Shown: in pieces, positions 9,058-18,129 of the stretch | Layout: the number at the start of each line of letters is the position of its first letter | Position numbering within the stretch: position 1 is the stretch's first letter | NCBI RefSeq assembly: GCF_022758295.1 | Contig: NZ_JALDWJ010000008.1 | Coordinates: 1 to 64,000, forward strand | Reading direction: 5' to 3' | Origin: Lysobacter sp. CFH 32150 | GTDB taxonomy: Bacteria > Pseudomonadota > Gammaproteobacteria > Xanthomonadales > Xanthomonadaceae | Length of the DNA: 64,000 nt | The notes under the pieces: generated by a model | Databases searched by the model: none | What the model saw: the letters and a program-made list of their open reading frames with translations, nothing else | Told to the model about the DNA's origin: nothing | Position numbers and translations under genes: made by a program

Positions 9058-9101
9058 GGCGGTTGCTACACTGCGCGGGTCCGTAAGCGAGAATTTTCGA
9101 C

Positions 9102-9650
9102 GTGCCCGACGCCGAGTTGCCGAGTTGGTCCGAAGTCAGCACTGCCATCGCCCAACTCGCGCTGGCGCAGACCCCGGCGGAACTGCATGGTGCGCTGTGC
9201 GGCTGGCTGGCTGGCGGCGGTGACGACACCCCCGATTGGCTGGGCCAGGTGATGGCCGATGCCACCCTGCCGCAGCCGCCGTGCGAGGGCGTGCTCGATC
9301 ATCTGCGCGCAGCCAGCGTCGACCAACTCGATGACCGCGGCTTCGGCTTCGAACTGCTGCTACCCGATGCCGATGTCGGCTTGTCCGAGCGCAGCGGTGC
9401 GCTGTTCGATTGGTGCCGCGGTTTCCTCGGCGGTTTCGGCCTCGCCGCCGGCCACAACCCACCGCTGTCGGACGAAGGCGGGGAAGCCTTGTCCGACATC
9501 GCCAGGCTCGCCGCCGCCACCCCGCAGGACGATGGCGACGACGAAGACGAGGATGCGCTTGCCGAGATCGAGGAATTCGTCCGCGTCGCGACGCTGTTGA
9601 TCCATGGCGATTGCGTGCTCGGCCCGCGACATCGCCAGCAATTCAATTGA
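9102..9650 (+). CDS. ygfB: UPF0149 family protein YgfB
   Basis: 182 residues starting at a GTG. It is a mostly helical, acidic protein with the UPF0149 features LHGALCGWLAGG (28-39) and WCRGFLGGFGLA (104-115), ending in an acidic DDGDDEDEDALAEIEEFVRVATLL segment. Homologues dampen expression or activity in several gammaproteobacteria, but the mechanism is not evident here. It sits directly upstream of pepP, 4 bases apart, whereas in E. coli the pair is also adjacent. It is divergent from the large GGDEF/EAL gene. Confidence 0.9.
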   Translation: MPDAELPSWSEVSTAIAQLALAQTPAELHGALCGWLAGGGDDTPDWLGQVMADATLPQPPCEGVLDHLRAASVDQLDDRGFGFELLLPDADVGLSERSGALFDWCRGFLGGFGLAAGHNPPLSDEGGEALSDIARLAAATPQDDGDDEDEDALAEIEEFVRVATLLIHGDCVLGPRHRQQFN

Positions 9651-9654
9651 GCGT

Positions 9655-10995
9655 ATGACTGCAAATCCGCTGAGCACGGCGACCGGTATTCCCTCGCAGG
9701 GCTATGCGCGCCGCCGCAAACAACTGATGCGGATGGCCGGCGACGACGCCATCCTGGTGTTGCCGGCCGCGGTCGAACGCATTCGCAGCCGCGACACGCA
9801 TTACCCATACCGCCAGGATTCCGACCTCTGGTACCTCACCGGCTTCCCCGAACCCGAAGCCGTACTCGTGCTGGTGCCCGGACGCAAGCACGGCGAGAGT
9901 TTGCTGTTCTGCCGCGAGCGCGACCCCGATCGCGAAGCCTGGAATGGCCCGCGCAGCGGACCCGAAGGTGCGGTCGAACAGTTCGGCATGGACGATGCGT
10001 ACCCGATCACCGACCTCGACGAAATCCTGCCCGGCCTGCTCGAAGGTCGCTCGCGCGTCTACTACCACTTCGGCCGCGACGCCGAGTTCGACCTCAAGCT
10101 GATCGGCTGGTTGAACCGCGTGCGCGCCATGGTGCGGCAGGGTGCACAGCCGCCGCACGAATTCCTCGAACTCGGCCATCTGCTCGACGAGCTGCGCCTG
10201 TTCAAGTCGAAGGGCGAGCTAAAGCTGATGCAGCGTGCCGCCGACATCAGTGTCGAAGCGCATCGCGCGGCGATGCGCGCGGCAAGGCCCGGTGTACGCG
10301 AATACGAACTGCAGGCCGAGATCGAACGCGTCTTCCGCATGCATGATGCCGAGCCTGCCTACGGCAGCATCGTCGGCGCCGGCGGCAACGCCTGCGTGCT
10401 GCACTACCGCGCCAACAGTGCGCAAGCGAAGGATGGCGATCTGGTCCTGATCGACGCCGGCGCCGAATACCGCGGCTATGCCTCCGACATCACACGCACC
10501 TTCCCGATCAACGGCCGTTTCAACAAGGAACAGCGCGCGCTGCACAACCTCGTCGGCGCCGCCCAGCAGGCCGCACTGGCGCAAGCGAAGCCCGGTGTGG
10601 CCTACGAAGCCGGCCACACAGCGGCTGTGGAGACACTGACCGAAGGTCTGTTGCAGCTCGGGCTGCTGAAAGGCTCGCTGGAAAAGAACCTGGGTGAAGG
10701 CCACTACAAGCGTTTCTATCGCCACAAGACCGGCCACTGGATCGGACTCGACGTCCATGACGTCGGCGAATACCGCCTCGATGGCGAATCGCGCCTACTC
10801 GAGCCCGGCATGGTCTTCACCATCGAACCCGGCCTCTACATCGCACCGGACGACAAATCAGTGGCCGCGAAATGGCGTGGCATCGGCATCCGCACCGAGG
10901 ACGACGTGCTGGTCACCAAAGACGGCTATCGCGTGCTGACCGACAAGCTGGCGCGCAGCGCGGACGAAATCGAAGCGTTGATGGCGGAACGTTGA
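9655..10995 (+). CDS. pepP: Xaa-Pro aminopeptidase
   Basis: Removes an N-terminal residue before proline. The 446 residues from the ATG at 9655 match the family (441 in E. coli); an upstream ATG at 9604 would overlap ygfB and is not needed. The pita-bread metallopeptidase domain has its metal ligands in order: LIDAGAE, SDITRTF, HKTGHWIGLDVHD, IEPGLYI and RTEDDVLV. The N-terminal domain carries the typical YLTGFPEPEAVLVL. It is co-transcribed with ygfB. Confidence 0.95.
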   Translation: MTANPLSTATGIPSQGYARRRKQLMRMAGDDAILVLPAAVERIRSRDTHYPYRQDSDLWYLTGFPEPEAVLVLVPGRKHGESLLFCRERDPDREAWNGPRSGPEGAVEQFGMDDAYPITDLDEILPGLLEGRSRVYYHFGRDAEFDLKLIGWLNRVRAMVRQGAQPPHEFLELGHLLDELRLFKSKGELKLMQRAADISVEAHRAAMRAARPGVREYELQAEIERVFRMHDAEPAYGSIVGAGGNACVLHYRANSAQAKDGDLVLIDAGAEYRGYASDITRTFPINGRFNKEQRALHNLVGAAQQAALAQAKPGVAYEAGHTAAVETLTEGLLQLGLLKGSLEKNLGEGHYKRFYRHKTGHWIGLDVHDVGEYRLDGESRLLEPGMVFTIEPGLYIAPDDKSVAAKWRGIGIRTEDDVLVTKDGYRVLTDKLARSADEIEALMAER

Positions 10996-11002
10996 GCGCC
11001 GC

Positions 11003-11356
11003 CTACGGAAGGTGGCGCGGTACTTTCGCTTCCAATAAGCGGATCAGCTCGGCATCCATGTAGTCATAGTCATCCGGGATGTCGAGGCACACGACACGTT
11101 TGTCTTTCAGCTGCGCCTTGAATTTCTGGCGCAGCTTGCTGCGATGGGCGCTCTCCATCACAAAGATGACGTCCGCCCATTCGACAAGTTCATTGCCAAG
11201 CGGGACCTCGGCATCCTGATTCAATCCGGCAGATGCAACCTCGATCGTGTCGAGGCTCGAAAAAACCTGCTCCGCAGTTGGGCTGCGCAAGCGGTTCTGG
11301 CTGCAGACGAACAGGACGTGCTTCACAACGGCATGCTTCACAAGGGCATGCTTCAC
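11003..11356 (-). CDS. Low-molecular-weight protein tyrosine phosphatase-like protein
   Basis: A compact 117-residue protein of the COG4551 'predicted protein tyrosine phosphatase' type. The phosphate-binding loop CSQNRLRS (C18-R24, CX5R) follows the first strand VLFVCS, so catalysis is possible. The late DDYDYMD segment could hold the general acid. It lacks the length of classical LMW-PTPs (about 150). The GTG at 11356 overlaps the prolidase stop (GTGA), and two more in-frame GTG codons at 11341 and 11326 lie in a 15-bp tandem repeat, so the true start is uncertain. The shortest form would begin at VKHVLFVCSQN, which is the usual family start. Confidence 0.82.
   Translation of the reverse strand: MKHALVKHAVVKHVLFVCSQNRLRSPTAEQVFSSLDTIEVASAGLNQDAEVPLGNELVEWADVIFVMESAHRSKLRQKFKAQLKDKRVVCLDIPDDYDYMDAELIRLLEAKVPRHLP
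11312..11356 (-). repeat. 15-bp tandem repeat, three copies, across a gene start
   Basis: On the minus strand GTGAAGCATGCCCTT, GTGAAGCATGCCGTT and GTGAAGCACGTCCTG follow one another. Each copy begins with an in-frame GTG, so copy number changes would add or remove five residues (VKHAL/V) and alternative start codons without breaking the frame. Confidence 0.85.
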
Positions 11357-12681
11357 GAGGCTTCAGCAAATCCCTCGCGCGTCAGGTTGGCCGGCGCGCC
11401 TTCGGTACACACCACATCGTCCTCGATGCGGATCCCACCGTAAGGCTTGAACTGCGCAACGCGATCCCAGTTGACGCTCGGGCCGAAGCCCTTGTCCTTC
11501 AGTTCGTCGAGCAACATGTCGATGAAATAGATGCCAGGCTCGATCGTCACCGCCATGCCCGGTTCGAGCACGCGGGTCAGGCGCAGGTAGGGATGGCCAT
11601 CGGGCTTCGGGATCGTGCCGCCATGGTCGGATTCGGCGAAGCCTGCGACGTCGTGCACCTGCAGGCCAATGCCGTGGCCGATGCCGTGCGGGAAGAAGGC
11701 GGAGCTGACGCCGGTTTCCACGGCGATTTCCGGCGTCACGTTGATCAGGCCGAAATCCTTGAGGATGCCGGCGAGCGCGAGATGCGCGTCGAGATGGATC
11801 TGCTTGTAGTCGGTGCCGGCGCGGACCTGGTCGCACATCTTCAGTTGCGCGGCATCGGTGGCCTCGATCATCGCCTGGAATTCGCTACCGCTGTCGTGCG
11901 CATAACTGCGTGTGATGTCGCATGCGTAGCCATGGAAGCTGGCGCCGGCATCGATCAGGAAACTGTGCGCCTGCTTGGGCGGCACGCGGTCGCGGTCGGT
12001 GTAATGCAGTACCGCGCTGTGTTCGTTGAGTGCGATGATGTTGCTGTAGGGCAAGTCGTTGGCGTCCTGGCCTGCCGACTGGCAATAGCCGAGGTGGATG
12101 CCGAATTCGCTGGAACCCGCGCGGAACAGGCGTTCCGCCGTGCGGTGCGCGCGCACGCCGATCCGCGTTGCGGCACGCATCATCGCGATCTCGTACGGCG
12201 TCTTGTAGGCGCGGTGATATTCGAGATAGTTGACGACCGCCGGTGGGTTGTTCGGGGCAAACGCACCGACCGTGCTCTGCGGCTCGCCCAGGATCGCGCA
12301 GCGTGCTGCGTCCTTGGGCAAGTGTTGCAGGGCTTCTTCGGCTTTGCGGATCACGGTTATGTCGAAGTGTTCGACCCAATCCCCGCTCGGCGCTTCCGGC
12401 ACCACGTGCCAGTAGTCGAACGGCTGCAGGTAGATCACTTTAGGTTTCTGGCCTGGCGTGTACACCAGCCAGCTGCCGGGATTGCGCGTCAGCGGCAGCC
12501 AGGCCTTGAACTGCGGATTGACCACGTAGGGATAGTCGCGATCGTCGAACAGCTGGTAGTGCAGGGTGCCGCTGGGCGCGACGAGGTGATCGAAACCGCC
12601 TCGCGCGAGGGCTTCATCGGCGCGGCTGCGCTGCACGTTGACGTGGTCGGCATAGAGCGAGGCGGGGTTGGACGCGTTCAT
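11353..12681 (-). CDS. pepQ: Xaa-Pro dipeptidase (prolidase)
   Basis: Hydrolyses Xaa-Pro dipeptides. From the ATG at 12681 the protein is 442 residues, close to E. coli PepQ (443); the ATG at 12711 adds ten residues without support. The N-terminal PepQ domain includes RDYPYVVNPQFKAWLPL. Metal ligands of the C-terminal domain are in LIDAGASFHGYACDITRSY, FPHGIGHGIGLQVHD, TIEPGIYFID and IRIEDDVVC. It is a second M24 peptidase beside pepP but in opposite orientation. The stop codon overlaps the phosphatase-like gene. Confidence 0.93.
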   Translation of the reverse strand: MNASNPASLYADHVNVQRSRADEALARGGFDHLVAPSGTLHYQLFDDRDYPYVVNPQFKAWLPLTRNPGSWLVYTPGQKPKVIYLQPFDYWHVVPEAPSGDWVEHFDITVIRKAEEALQHLPKDAARCAILGEPQSTVGAFAPNNPPAVVNYLEYHRAYKTPYEIAMMRAATRIGVRAHRTAERLFRAGSSEFGIHLGYCQSAGQDANDLPYSNIIALNEHSAVLHYTDRDRVPPKQAHSFLIDAGASFHGYACDITRSYAHDSGSEFQAMIEATDAAQLKMCDQVRAGTDYKQIHLDAHLALAGILKDFGLINVTPEIAVETGVSSAFFPHGIGHGIGLQVHDVAGFAESDHGGTIPKPDGHPYLRLTRVLEPGMAVTIEPGIYFIDMLLDELKDKGFGPSVNWDRVAQFKPYGGIRIEDDVVCTEGAPANLTREGFAEAS

Positions 12682-12748
12682 GGCGGCATCGGCAGCGAAG
12701 TGAACCGCCATTTTGCCGCAAGCGCCGATCGTGGGCGCGTGACTTTAG

Positions 12749-13099
12749 TTACTCGTAATTGCCGCCGGGCGCATCGATCCAGCTGCGCAGTTGCCGCATC
12801 TGGTCCTCGGCGACGGAGATGAAGCGGAAGCCGGTCCAGGCCTGACCCGACGCACTGGTACGGTCCTGCCACAACAAGTGCGCGCCGACTTCGATCGAGG
12901 TCTCGCGGCCCCGGGCATCGTTGAGGTTGAAGCGGAACTGGTACAGCGCGTCCTCGACCATCGGCCCGTTGGCCATCAGGAGCATGCCGGTTTCCGACAG
13001 GTTGCCGATGCGGCCGACCACGCTGTCGACCATGGTGTCGACGACCATCACGGTATCGGCAACCTTGCGCCGGCGTGCGCGGCGGAATTCGTCGATCAT
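12749..13099 (-). CDS. PilZ domain protein
   Basis: A 116-residue single-domain PilZ protein, a probable c-di-GMP receptor. The arginine motif is FRRARRRKV (residues 5-13) and the second binding motif is NLSETGMLL (33-41, fitting [D/N]xSxxG). It ends with the typical WTGFRFISVAEDQMRQLRSWI. Its ATG overlaps the DUF1631 stop (ATGA at 13099-13096), so the two are translationally coupled. Both c-di-GMP contact motifs are present, unlike the divergent pilus PilZ. Confidence 0.92.
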   Translation of the reverse strand: MIDEFRRARRRKVADTVMVVDTMVDSVVGRIGNLSETGMLLMANGPMVEDALYQFRFNLNDARGRETSIEVGAHLLWQDRTSASGQAWTGFRFISVAEDQMRQLRSWIDAPGGNYE

Positions 13100-15423
13100 C
13101 CCTGGACCTCCTCGGCACTGTTGCCATTACCGCTGCCCGCGAAACTGCGTAGCGCATTGAGCGCGCTATGCCACGCGCGGTCGACCAGCCGGCCGCGGTC
13201 GGAAGTGACCACGCGCGCCTGGCCGATCGCCATCATTCGCGCCAGGCTGTCCAGCGACTGCTCACCGACACGTTGGCCGCGTTGATTGACGAACAATGCG
13301 TTGTCGGTGATTGGGCTGTACCAGGACAGGCGCCGGCGCACGCGATCACCCTGCTGGTTGCTGACGAATTCGAACCAGCTGCCGAACGGCAACACCCGCA
13401 GCTGTTCGTAGGCGGCTTGTTCGTCGGCCGTGCGTGGTGGCAGCTTGGGCTTGGGCGCTTCCGGGTCTTCGCCCAGGCGCCCGCGGGCCTTGAGCTTCAT
13501 CGCCAGCTCGGTGCGCGTGGCCGGATCGTCCTCGTCCTCGCCGATGCCGGTGGTCAGGCGCCGCGCGATCGCCGCGGCTTCTTCAATGTGATAGCCGACC
13601 TGGGTGAGCGAGGTTTCGATGCGCTCGGCGAGGCCCGGTTCCGCGCTGCCGCTCTTGCCGGTGGCGGCGACGATGTGGCGGGTGGCGACGAGTTGCTGCT
13701 CCCACTCGTCCGATTCCTCGCCGTGCCGCAGCAGGGTGAGGGTGAGCACGTCGGACCAGGCCTGGTTGAGCAGGGCGCGCACGAACTTGGGCAGGCGCTG
13801 GTCGCGCATCGCGGCTTCGATGACCTCGATGGACCGGCGCTTGGCCAGCTCGAGTTTTTCCTTGCCGCGCGCGGCCTCGACGTGGCGGCGTTCGGTGACT
13901 TCGGCCTTGCGCGCCATTTGCTGCAGGTGTCCCTGCAGCTCGCGATTGGCAGTCTCGAACGCGGCCGGATCGTCGTCGAAATGCTCGACCACGTGTTCGA
14001 CCGCCATCCGCAGGTGGTGCGCGAGCTGTGGTTCGACTTCGTCGTTGCCGAGCCAGTTGGCGCCGGATTCGGCGACGGCGTTCAGCAGCTGCCGCGCCGG
14101 ATGCTGCTGGCGCACGAAGAAGGCGCGGTCCTGCAGCGCGGTGCGCAGTAGCGGCACCTGCAGCCGGGCGAGCAGGCCGACGGCGGGTGTGTCGCGGCGC
14201 ACTTCGCGTTCGATCTGCGTGTACAGCATGGACAGCAGTTCGAAGGTGTCGCTGTCCTCACGCGACAACGTTGCGCCCTTGCCATGCAGTTGCCGCGACT
14301 GCGCCAGCAGAGATTGCTTGATGTCGAGCAGGCTGCGCGGGCTGCCCGTGGGCGCGACCGCCGGCTGTGTCTGCAGGTTGTCCAGCGCCTGCTGGATCTC
14401 GGCGTTCGAGAGTTCGAGCTGGATGCGACCCTTGTGCTCGGGCCGCAGCTTGCCGATCAGGTCGCGGCGGCCAGACAGTAGTTGCTGCAGCAGCGAGAAC
14501 GCGGCGTCTTCGTCGATGCCGCCGGCGTCTGGATCGGATTCGCCAAGCCATGCGGTGTGCGGACGCGCGCCTTCGCGCAACGTTCCGCGCGGATCATCGT
14601 TCTTGCGGCGTCCGCGGGGGGCGCCGCCCGCCGGTGCGGGGGCGCGGTCGGTGCTACGGCGTTCGGCCGCCCCTTCCACGTTTTGCTGCGTCGGTCGCGC
14701 GCGGATCGGCACGTAGGCCAGGCCCGGCAGCACACCGTCGCGATCCAGCATCGCATTCATGGTTTCGGCGAGGTGGGTGTACTGCTGCATCACGGTGCGG
14801 TCGAAGGTGCGGAACAGCAGCAACCGTGCTTCCAGCCCGATCTGCAGACTCTGGCTGGCCTCGCGCAGGATGCGGCACAACGCGTGCGGACCGGTGGGCA
14901 TGCGTTCGGCATCGAAAGCCGGAGCGCCTGCAAGCACGCCGAAGCGCTGGCCCAGCAAGTGCAGCGGCAGGCTGGAGCGCGATTCATGGCGCATGGCGAT
15001 GTCGCGCATCACCGATTCCTCGTCCATCGCCTCGTCTTCGACCAGGCTCAGATGACGGAAAGGCACCGATACGGGGCTGGTGATGGCGGCCAGCACGCGT
15101 GGATCGCGGATGCCGGCCAGCGCTGCTTCGAGGCCAATCAGATAGCGCGGCACCAGATCGGCACGTCCCAGGCGCATCGTGCGCAGGGTTTCCATGTGGC
15201 TCGCCTGGATACCCGGGTGGCGGGCGTGATCGGCCAGTCGGAACTGCTGCTGCTCGAATTCATTGAGCATGGTGCCGAGCAGTCGTGCCATCTCGTCCGA
15301 CACCATGCTCAACAGGTGTTCAAGCACACGCCGGACGCGGCGCGGCAGGTTTGCCGTAGCCAGCGTTGGAGGCGACACCTGGGTGCCGGGCAGATCGAAC
15401 GAAACAGGCATTCGGACGCTCAC
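13096..15423 (-). CDS. DUF1631 family protein
   Basis: 775 residues from a GTG start, cytosolic, mostly helical, with no signal peptide or membrane helix. It matches from memory the DUF1631 family, which has no established function and is sometimes wrongly called thymidine phosphorylase. A low-complexity linker rich in R, A, P and G lies about residues 250-290. The C-terminal 100 residues (GSWFEFVSNQQGDRVRRRLS, then LFVNQRGQRVGEQSLDSLA) look like a small beta-barrel and resemble the end of PilZ-type proteins, an inference I cannot test here. The overlap with the PilZ gene suggests a joint function. Upstream (15469-15486) there is a GC-only hairpin without a T tract. Confidence 0.85.
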   Translation of the reverse strand: MSVRMPVSFDLPGTQVSPPTLATANLPRRVRRVLEHLLSMVSDEMARLLGTMLNEFEQQQFRLADHARHPGIQASHMETLRTMRLGRADLVPRYLIGLEAALAGIRDPRVLAAITSPVSVPFRHLSLVEDEAMDEESVMRDIAMRHESRSSLPLHLLGQRFGVLAGAPAFDAERMPTGPHALCRILREASQSLQIGLEARLLLFRTFDRTVMQQYTHLAETMNAMLDRDGVLPGLAYVPIRARPTQQNVEGAAERRSTDRAPAPAGGAPRGRRKNDDPRGTLREGARPHTAWLGESDPDAGGIDEDAAFSLLQQLLSGRRDLIGKLRPEHKGRIQLELSNAEIQQALDNLQTQPAVAPTGSPRSLLDIKQSLLAQSRQLHGKGATLSREDSDTFELLSMLYTQIEREVRRDTPAVGLLARLQVPLLRTALQDRAFFVRQQHPARQLLNAVAESGANWLGNDEVEPQLAHHLRMAVEHVVEHFDDDPAAFETANRELQGHLQQMARKAEVTERRHVEAARGKEKLELAKRRSIEVIEAAMRDQRLPKFVRALLNQAWSDVLTLTLLRHGEESDEWEQQLVATRHIVAATGKSGSAEPGLAERIETSLTQVGYHIEEAAAIARRLTTGIGEDEDDPATRTELAMKLKARGRLGEDPEAPKPKLPPRTADEQAAYEQLRVLPFGSWFEFVSNQQGDRVRRRLSWYSPITDNALFVNQRGQRVGEQSLDSLARMMAIGQARVVTSDRGRLVDRAWHSALNALRSFAGSGNGNSAEEVQG

Positions 15424-15494
15424 GCGATGCGTTTGGTGATTCTTATCACGCTCCGGGTGCCCGGGCCAGCCCCGGGTCCCCGGGGCCTTGCAGA

Positions 15495-16649
15495 TCAGTC
15501 GGTTAGGAAGAGCTCTATCACGTCATTGGTGAAACGTCGGCCGAACTCCGTTGGAACCACGCGCCCGGCCTCGGTCGCGAGCCATCCGCGGGTTTCCGCC
15601 TCGGCCAGTTCACCGGCGATCGCGTCCCGTCCCAGCCCGGTCCGGGCCTCGAACGCGTCCAGCGAGAAGCCTTCGTTCAGGCGCAACGCGTTGAGCATGT
15701 AGTCGAACGGGCGGCGTGATGCTTCGATCCGCTCGTCGCCGCCGATCGCCGCAGCACTGCCGGCCTTGGCCAGGTAATCAGTCGGATGCTTGACCTTCCA
15801 GCGACGCAGGATCGACTGCTCGCTGCCCAACGTGAGCTTGCCGTGCGCACCAGCGCCGATGCCGAGGTAATCGCCGAACCGCCAGTAATTGAGGTTATGT
15901 GCGCATTGCCGGCCCGGACGCGCATAGGCCGAGACTTCGTACTGTGCGTAGCCCGCTTCGGCCAGCAGCGCCTGGCAACGCTCCTGGATGTCCCAGCTGG
16001 CGTCGAGGTCGGGAATGCCGGTTGGCGGCTTCGCGGCGAACACGGTGTTCGGTTCCAGCGTCAGCTGGTAGTGCGAGATATGCGTAGGTTGCAGCGCGAT
16101 CGCGCGCTCCACGTCGTACGCGGCCATCGCCAGCGTCTGCTGCGGCAATGCGTACATCAGGTCGAGGTTGAAGTTGTCGAAGCCGGCGTCCTGCGCCAGC
16201 TTCACCGCGGCCTCGGCCTCGGCGCTGTCGTGGATACGGCCCAATCGCTGCAGGCAGCCGTCGTCGAAACTCTGGATACCGAAACTGATGCGATTGACGC
16301 CCGCGGCGCGATACGCGTCGAAGCGGCCGTGCTCGGCGGTGCCGGGATTGGTTTCCAGCGTGATTTCCAGCCCCGGCGCGAAGCGCAGGCGGCTGCTGGC
16401 CTGTTGCAGGAAGGCATCGATCGCCTCCGGCGGAAACAGCGAAGGCGTGCCGCCACCGAAGAACACCGTCTGCACCGTGCGGCCCCATACCAGTGGCAGG
16501 TCGAAGTCGAGATCGGCAATGAGCGCTTCGACATAGGCCGCGAACGGCAGTGCGCCGCGACCCTCGTGCGAATTGAAGTCGCAGTACGGGCATTTGCGCA
16601 CGCACCAAGGGAGGTGGACGTAGAGCGACAGGGGCGGGGTCGTGAGCAT
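15495..16649 (-). CDS. hemW: Radical SAM heme chaperone HemW
   Basis: 384 residues. The radical SAM cluster motif is C16, C20, C23 (CVRKCPYCDFNSH), followed by FFGGGTPSLF and the SAM-binding ETNPGT. The C-terminal HemW region includes HNLNYWRFGDYLGIGAGAHG. HNxxYW is characteristic of HemW, and the length fits HemW rather than the longer coproporphyrinogen dehydrogenase HemN. The protein binds heme and is thought to insert it into respiratory enzymes. It follows rdgB by 61 bases, in the order rph-rdgB-hemW common in gammaproteobacteria. Confidence 0.94.
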   Translation of the reverse strand: MLTTPPLSLYVHLPWCVRKCPYCDFNSHEGRGALPFAAYVEALIADLDFDLPLVWGRTVQTVFFGGGTPSLFPPEAIDAFLQQASSRLRFAPGLEITLETNPGTAEHGRFDAYRAAGVNRISFGIQSFDDGCLQRLGRIHDSAEAEAAVKLAQDAGFDNFNLDLMYALPQQTLAMAAYDVERAIALQPTHISHYQLTLEPNTVFAAKPPTGIPDLDASWDIQERCQALLAEAGYAQYEVSAYARPGRQCAHNLNYWRFGDYLGIGAGAHGKLTLGSEQSILRRWKVKHPTDYLAKAGSAAAIGGDERIEASRRPFDYMLNALRLNEGFSLDAFEARTGLGRDAIAGELAEAETRGWLATEAGRVVPTEFGRRFTNDVIELFLTD

Positions 16650-16710
16650 CGTCGCTATTGTAGAAGCGGCCGTGGCTGCGACCCTGAACCGGCTGCGGCT
16701 GTCGCGGTGC

Positions 16711-17319
16711 CTACAGAACTTCAGGCAAGCGCGCTTTCAGCGCCGCCAGCGCCCGCCCACGATGGCTGATGAGGTTCTTCACCGCCGGATCGAGCTCCGC
16801 GGCGCTGCAGCCGTGTTCGGGGTCGAAGAACACCGGGTCGTAACCAAAACCGCCCTGACCGCGCGGTGCATCGAGGATGCGCCCCGACCAACTGCCTTCG
16901 GCGATCAAGGGCTTTGGATCATCGGCGTGGCGCAGCAGCACGATTACTGCGTAGAAATGCGCGGTGCGTTGCGGATCCGGCACATCCTTCAAGGCATCGA
17001 GCAGTTTGGTGATGTTGGCGCCGGCATTGCCCTGCGTACCGGCGTAACGCGCCGAGTACAGCCCCGGTGCACCGCCAAGCACGTCGACGCACAGGCCGGA
17101 GTCGTCGCCGAGCGCCGGCAACCCGGTTGCACGCGCGGCATGCCGTGCCTTCAGCAGCGCGTTTTCGACGAAGGTGCTGGCGGTTTCGTCGGCATCATCC
17201 ACGCCGAACTCGGATTGCGCGTGCAGATCGAAGCCGCCACCGGCGAGGAGGTCGCGCAGTTCCACGAGCTTGCCGGCGTTGCTGCTGGCGAGCACCAGTT
17301 TCGTGCTTGCCAGCTTCAT
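16711..17319 (-). CDS. rdgB: XTP/dITP pyrophosphatase
   Basis: Removes deaminated purine nucleoside triphosphates (house-cleaning, HAM1 family). 202 residues. [14 protein letters not shown] (12-25) is the nucleotide-binding start, [11 protein letters not shown] and [20 protein letters not shown] hold the metal and base contacts, and GFGYDPVFF with the C-terminal SHRGRAL completes the site. The ATG overlaps the rph stop (ATGA). Confidence 0.96.
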   Translation of the reverse strand: MKLASTKLVLASSNAGKLVELRDLLAGGGFDLHAQSEFGVDDADETASTFVENALLKARHAARATGLPALGDDSGLCVDVLGGAPGLYSARYAGTQGNAGANITKLLDALKDVPDPQRTAHFYAVIVLLRHADDPKPLIAEGSWSGRILDAPRGQGGFGYDPVFFDPEHGCSAAELDPAVKNLISHRGRALAALKARLPEVL

Positions 17320-18047
17320 CGCGCCGCCAATGCCTCGCGCTGCGCGGCCAGCAATTCGGCGATGCCTTTTTCCGCCAGCGCGAGCAGATCGTTCAACTCC
17401 TCGCGGCGGAACGCATGGCCCTCGGCCGTGCCCTGCAGCTCGATGAAGCCGCCGCCGTCGTTCATCACCACGTTCATGTCGGTGTCGCAGTTGCTGTCCT
17501 CGGCGTAATCGAGGTCGAGCACCGGTACGCCGTTGTAGACGCCGACCGAAACCGCGGCGACGGCGCCGAAGATCGGGTCCTTGCTGATTTCCTTGCGCGC
17601 CTGCAGCCAGCGCACCGCATCGACCAGCGCGACGTAGGCGCCGGTGATGGCGGCGGTGCGGGTGCCACCATCGGCCTGCAGCACGTCACAGTCGAGGGTG
17701 ATGGTGCGTTCGCCCAGCGCGCCGCGATCGACGCAGGCGCGCAGTGCACGGCCGATCAGGCGTTGGATTTCCAGCGTGCGTCCGCCCTGTTTGCCGCGTG
17801 CCGCCTCGCGATCGGAACGCGAATGCGTGGCGCGCGGGAGCATGCCGTACTCGGCGGTGACCCAACCCTCACCCTTGCCGCGCAGGAAGCCCGGCACCTT
17901 GTTGTCGACGCTGGCAGTGCAGAGCACGCGGGTGTCGCCGAACGCGACCAGCACCGAGCCTTCGGCATGGCGGGTGTAACCGCGGGTGATCGTCACCGTG
18001 CGCAGCTGGTCCGGTGTGCGCCCACTGGGACGGGGCATATTGTTCAT
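17316..18047 (-). CDS. rph: Ribonuclease PH
   Basis: Phosphorolytic 3'-5' exoribonuclease that trims tRNA 3' ends. 243 residues, the usual length. It begins with [20 protein letters not shown] and carries [19 protein letters not shown], the phosphate-site [19 protein letters not shown], and [20 protein letters not shown]. No truncation is seen, unlike the frameshifted rph of E. coli K-12. It is divergent from yicC with 82 bases between them, the same head-to-head arrangement as in E. coli. Confidence 0.96.
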   Translation of the reverse strand: MNNMPRPSGRTPDQLRTVTITRGYTRHAEGSVLVAFGDTRVLCTASVDNKVPGFLRGKGEGWVTAEYGMLPRATHSRSDREAARGKQGGRTLEIQRLIGRALRACVDRGALGERTITLDCDVLQADGGTRTAAITGAYVALVDAVRWLQARKEISKDPIFGAVAAVSVGVYNGVPVLDLDYAEDSNCDTDMNVVMNDGGGFIELQGTAEGHAFRREELNDLLALAEKGIAELLAAQREALAAR

Positions 18048-18129
18048 AGCAGGGTATTCATGCGTGGAAATTCACCGGAGCAGGGCGCGCGAGTTTACCA
18101 TCGGCACCTTCGTCACCCTGGATCACCGC

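Noticed and set aside
9604-9654. Upstream ATG that would extend pepP into ygfB
   Set aside because: The extension adds 17 residues not seen in the family and overlaps ygfB by 47 bases, while the ATG at 9655 follows the ygfB stop closely.
11003-12681. The prolidase-phosphatase pair as a toxin-antitoxin or defence unit
   Set aside because: Both belong to ordinary peptide turnover and phosphatase families and the neighbours are housekeeping genes; overlap alone is the general habit of this genome.
15460-15490. GC-only hairpin between hemW and DUF1631 genes as a terminator
   Set aside because: Very strong pairing but a two to four base loop and no T tract on either strand, so I could not support it as a terminator.
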